The position numbers and the translations under genes are program-made. Shown here in pieces: positions 15,702 to 15,983 of a stretch of DNA of 15,983 nt. The notes under the pieces are model-generated. The model made no database searches. It saw only the letters and a program-made list of their open reading frames with translations, and had not been told where the DNA came from. Positions within the stretch are counted from its first letter, which is position 1; the number at the start of each line of letters is the position of its first letter. The stretch is from an uncultured Flammeovirgaceae bacterium (GTDB lineage: Bacteria > Bacteroidota > Bacteroidia > Cytophagales > Cyclobacteriaceae): positions 1-15,983 of the forward strand of contig CAKZPJ010000768.1 of assembly GCA_937138955.1 (NCBI GenBank), read 5' to 3'.

Positions 15702-15983
15702 TAGGAAAGAAGTGATTTTTCTAGTTCTACTACTAGTTAGTAACTCTTATCAAAACGGTACTTTTTTGACCGTGAGTACTTTATACCTCGTGTGAACTCA
15801 CTGCGAATAGAACAAAACAATAGCTACCTAATCCCCCTTAATTTGCTAACCAAATTATTTGTGCCACGTGGTTATTTTTTTTGCTATGTTCTCCACGATG
15901 ATTGCATTAGTGAAATCTAAATTATTTCCTTTATTTAGATAGTTCTACCGGATCATCCACTAGTTAGCTGTTCGGAACTGAAG
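15702..15983. other. Gene-free right end of the window
   Basis: These 282 bases contain no coding frame I can support. Small structures seen are ACGGT…ACCGT around a T-run (about 15755-15772), the 8-bp palindrome CCACGTGG followed by a T-rich run (about 15863-15878), and an 8-bp hairpin at 15915-15940 (ATCTAAAT with ATTTAGAT, 10-nt loop). Any of these could be terminators or chance. A gene beginning beyond the window may have its promoter here. Confidence 0.5.

Overview
The window looks like ordinary chromosome from a member of the Bacteroidota, most likely a Cytophagales-type marine or soil bacterium. This is inferred from the gene set: an adjacent parE–parC pair with Bacteroidota-type motifs, a conserved small protein of unknown function next to a PhnP-like metallo-hydrolase, and a large soluble PAS/GAF hybrid kinase. 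It also fits the starts: almost none has a Shine–Dalgarno sequence, most are preceded by A/T-rich leaders, and the only promoter-like matches found are of the TTTG / TAnnTTTG type. No rRNA, tRNA, CRISPR array, insertion sequence or phage gene was found.

Layout. At the left edge is the 3' tail of an unidentified gene, then yebC on the + strand. Next comes a long block on the − strand (about 960–5200). Read in its own direction this block is miaA (tRNA isopentenylation), an RqcH/NFACT-family ribosome quality-control protein, a mntA–hepT toxin–antitoxin pair, and a lipoprotein cyclophilin. From 5277 everything is on the + strand. A 1212-residue cytosolic hybrid histidine kinase (PAS-PAS-GAF-PAS-PAS-HisKA-HATPase-REC-HPt) is followed 29 nt later by a single-domain response regulator. 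Then come a conserved 91-residue protein whose stop overlaps the TTG start of a PhnP-like MBL-fold hydrolase, the two topoisomerase IV subunits (parE, parC), and a 68-residue two-helix membrane protein.

How the genes relate. yebC, miaA and the NFACT gene all act on translation or stalled ribosomes, but they lie in different transcription units, so any link is inference. The kinase and its neighbour together hold all the parts of a phosphorelay (His–Asp–His–Asp) but no DNA-binding or enzymatic output, so the final target must be elsewhere. parE and parC make the heterotetrameric decatenase.

The unusual material is small in scale. (1) hepT seems to carry a one-base frameshift near its 5' end: the missing first helix of the family is readable just upstream in another frame. 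(2) A 60-bp structured sequence covers the hepT stop codon. (3) A perfect 42-bp palindrome follows the MBL gene. (4) Overlapping inverted repeats fill the gap after the response regulator. I did not find a convincing new multigene system.
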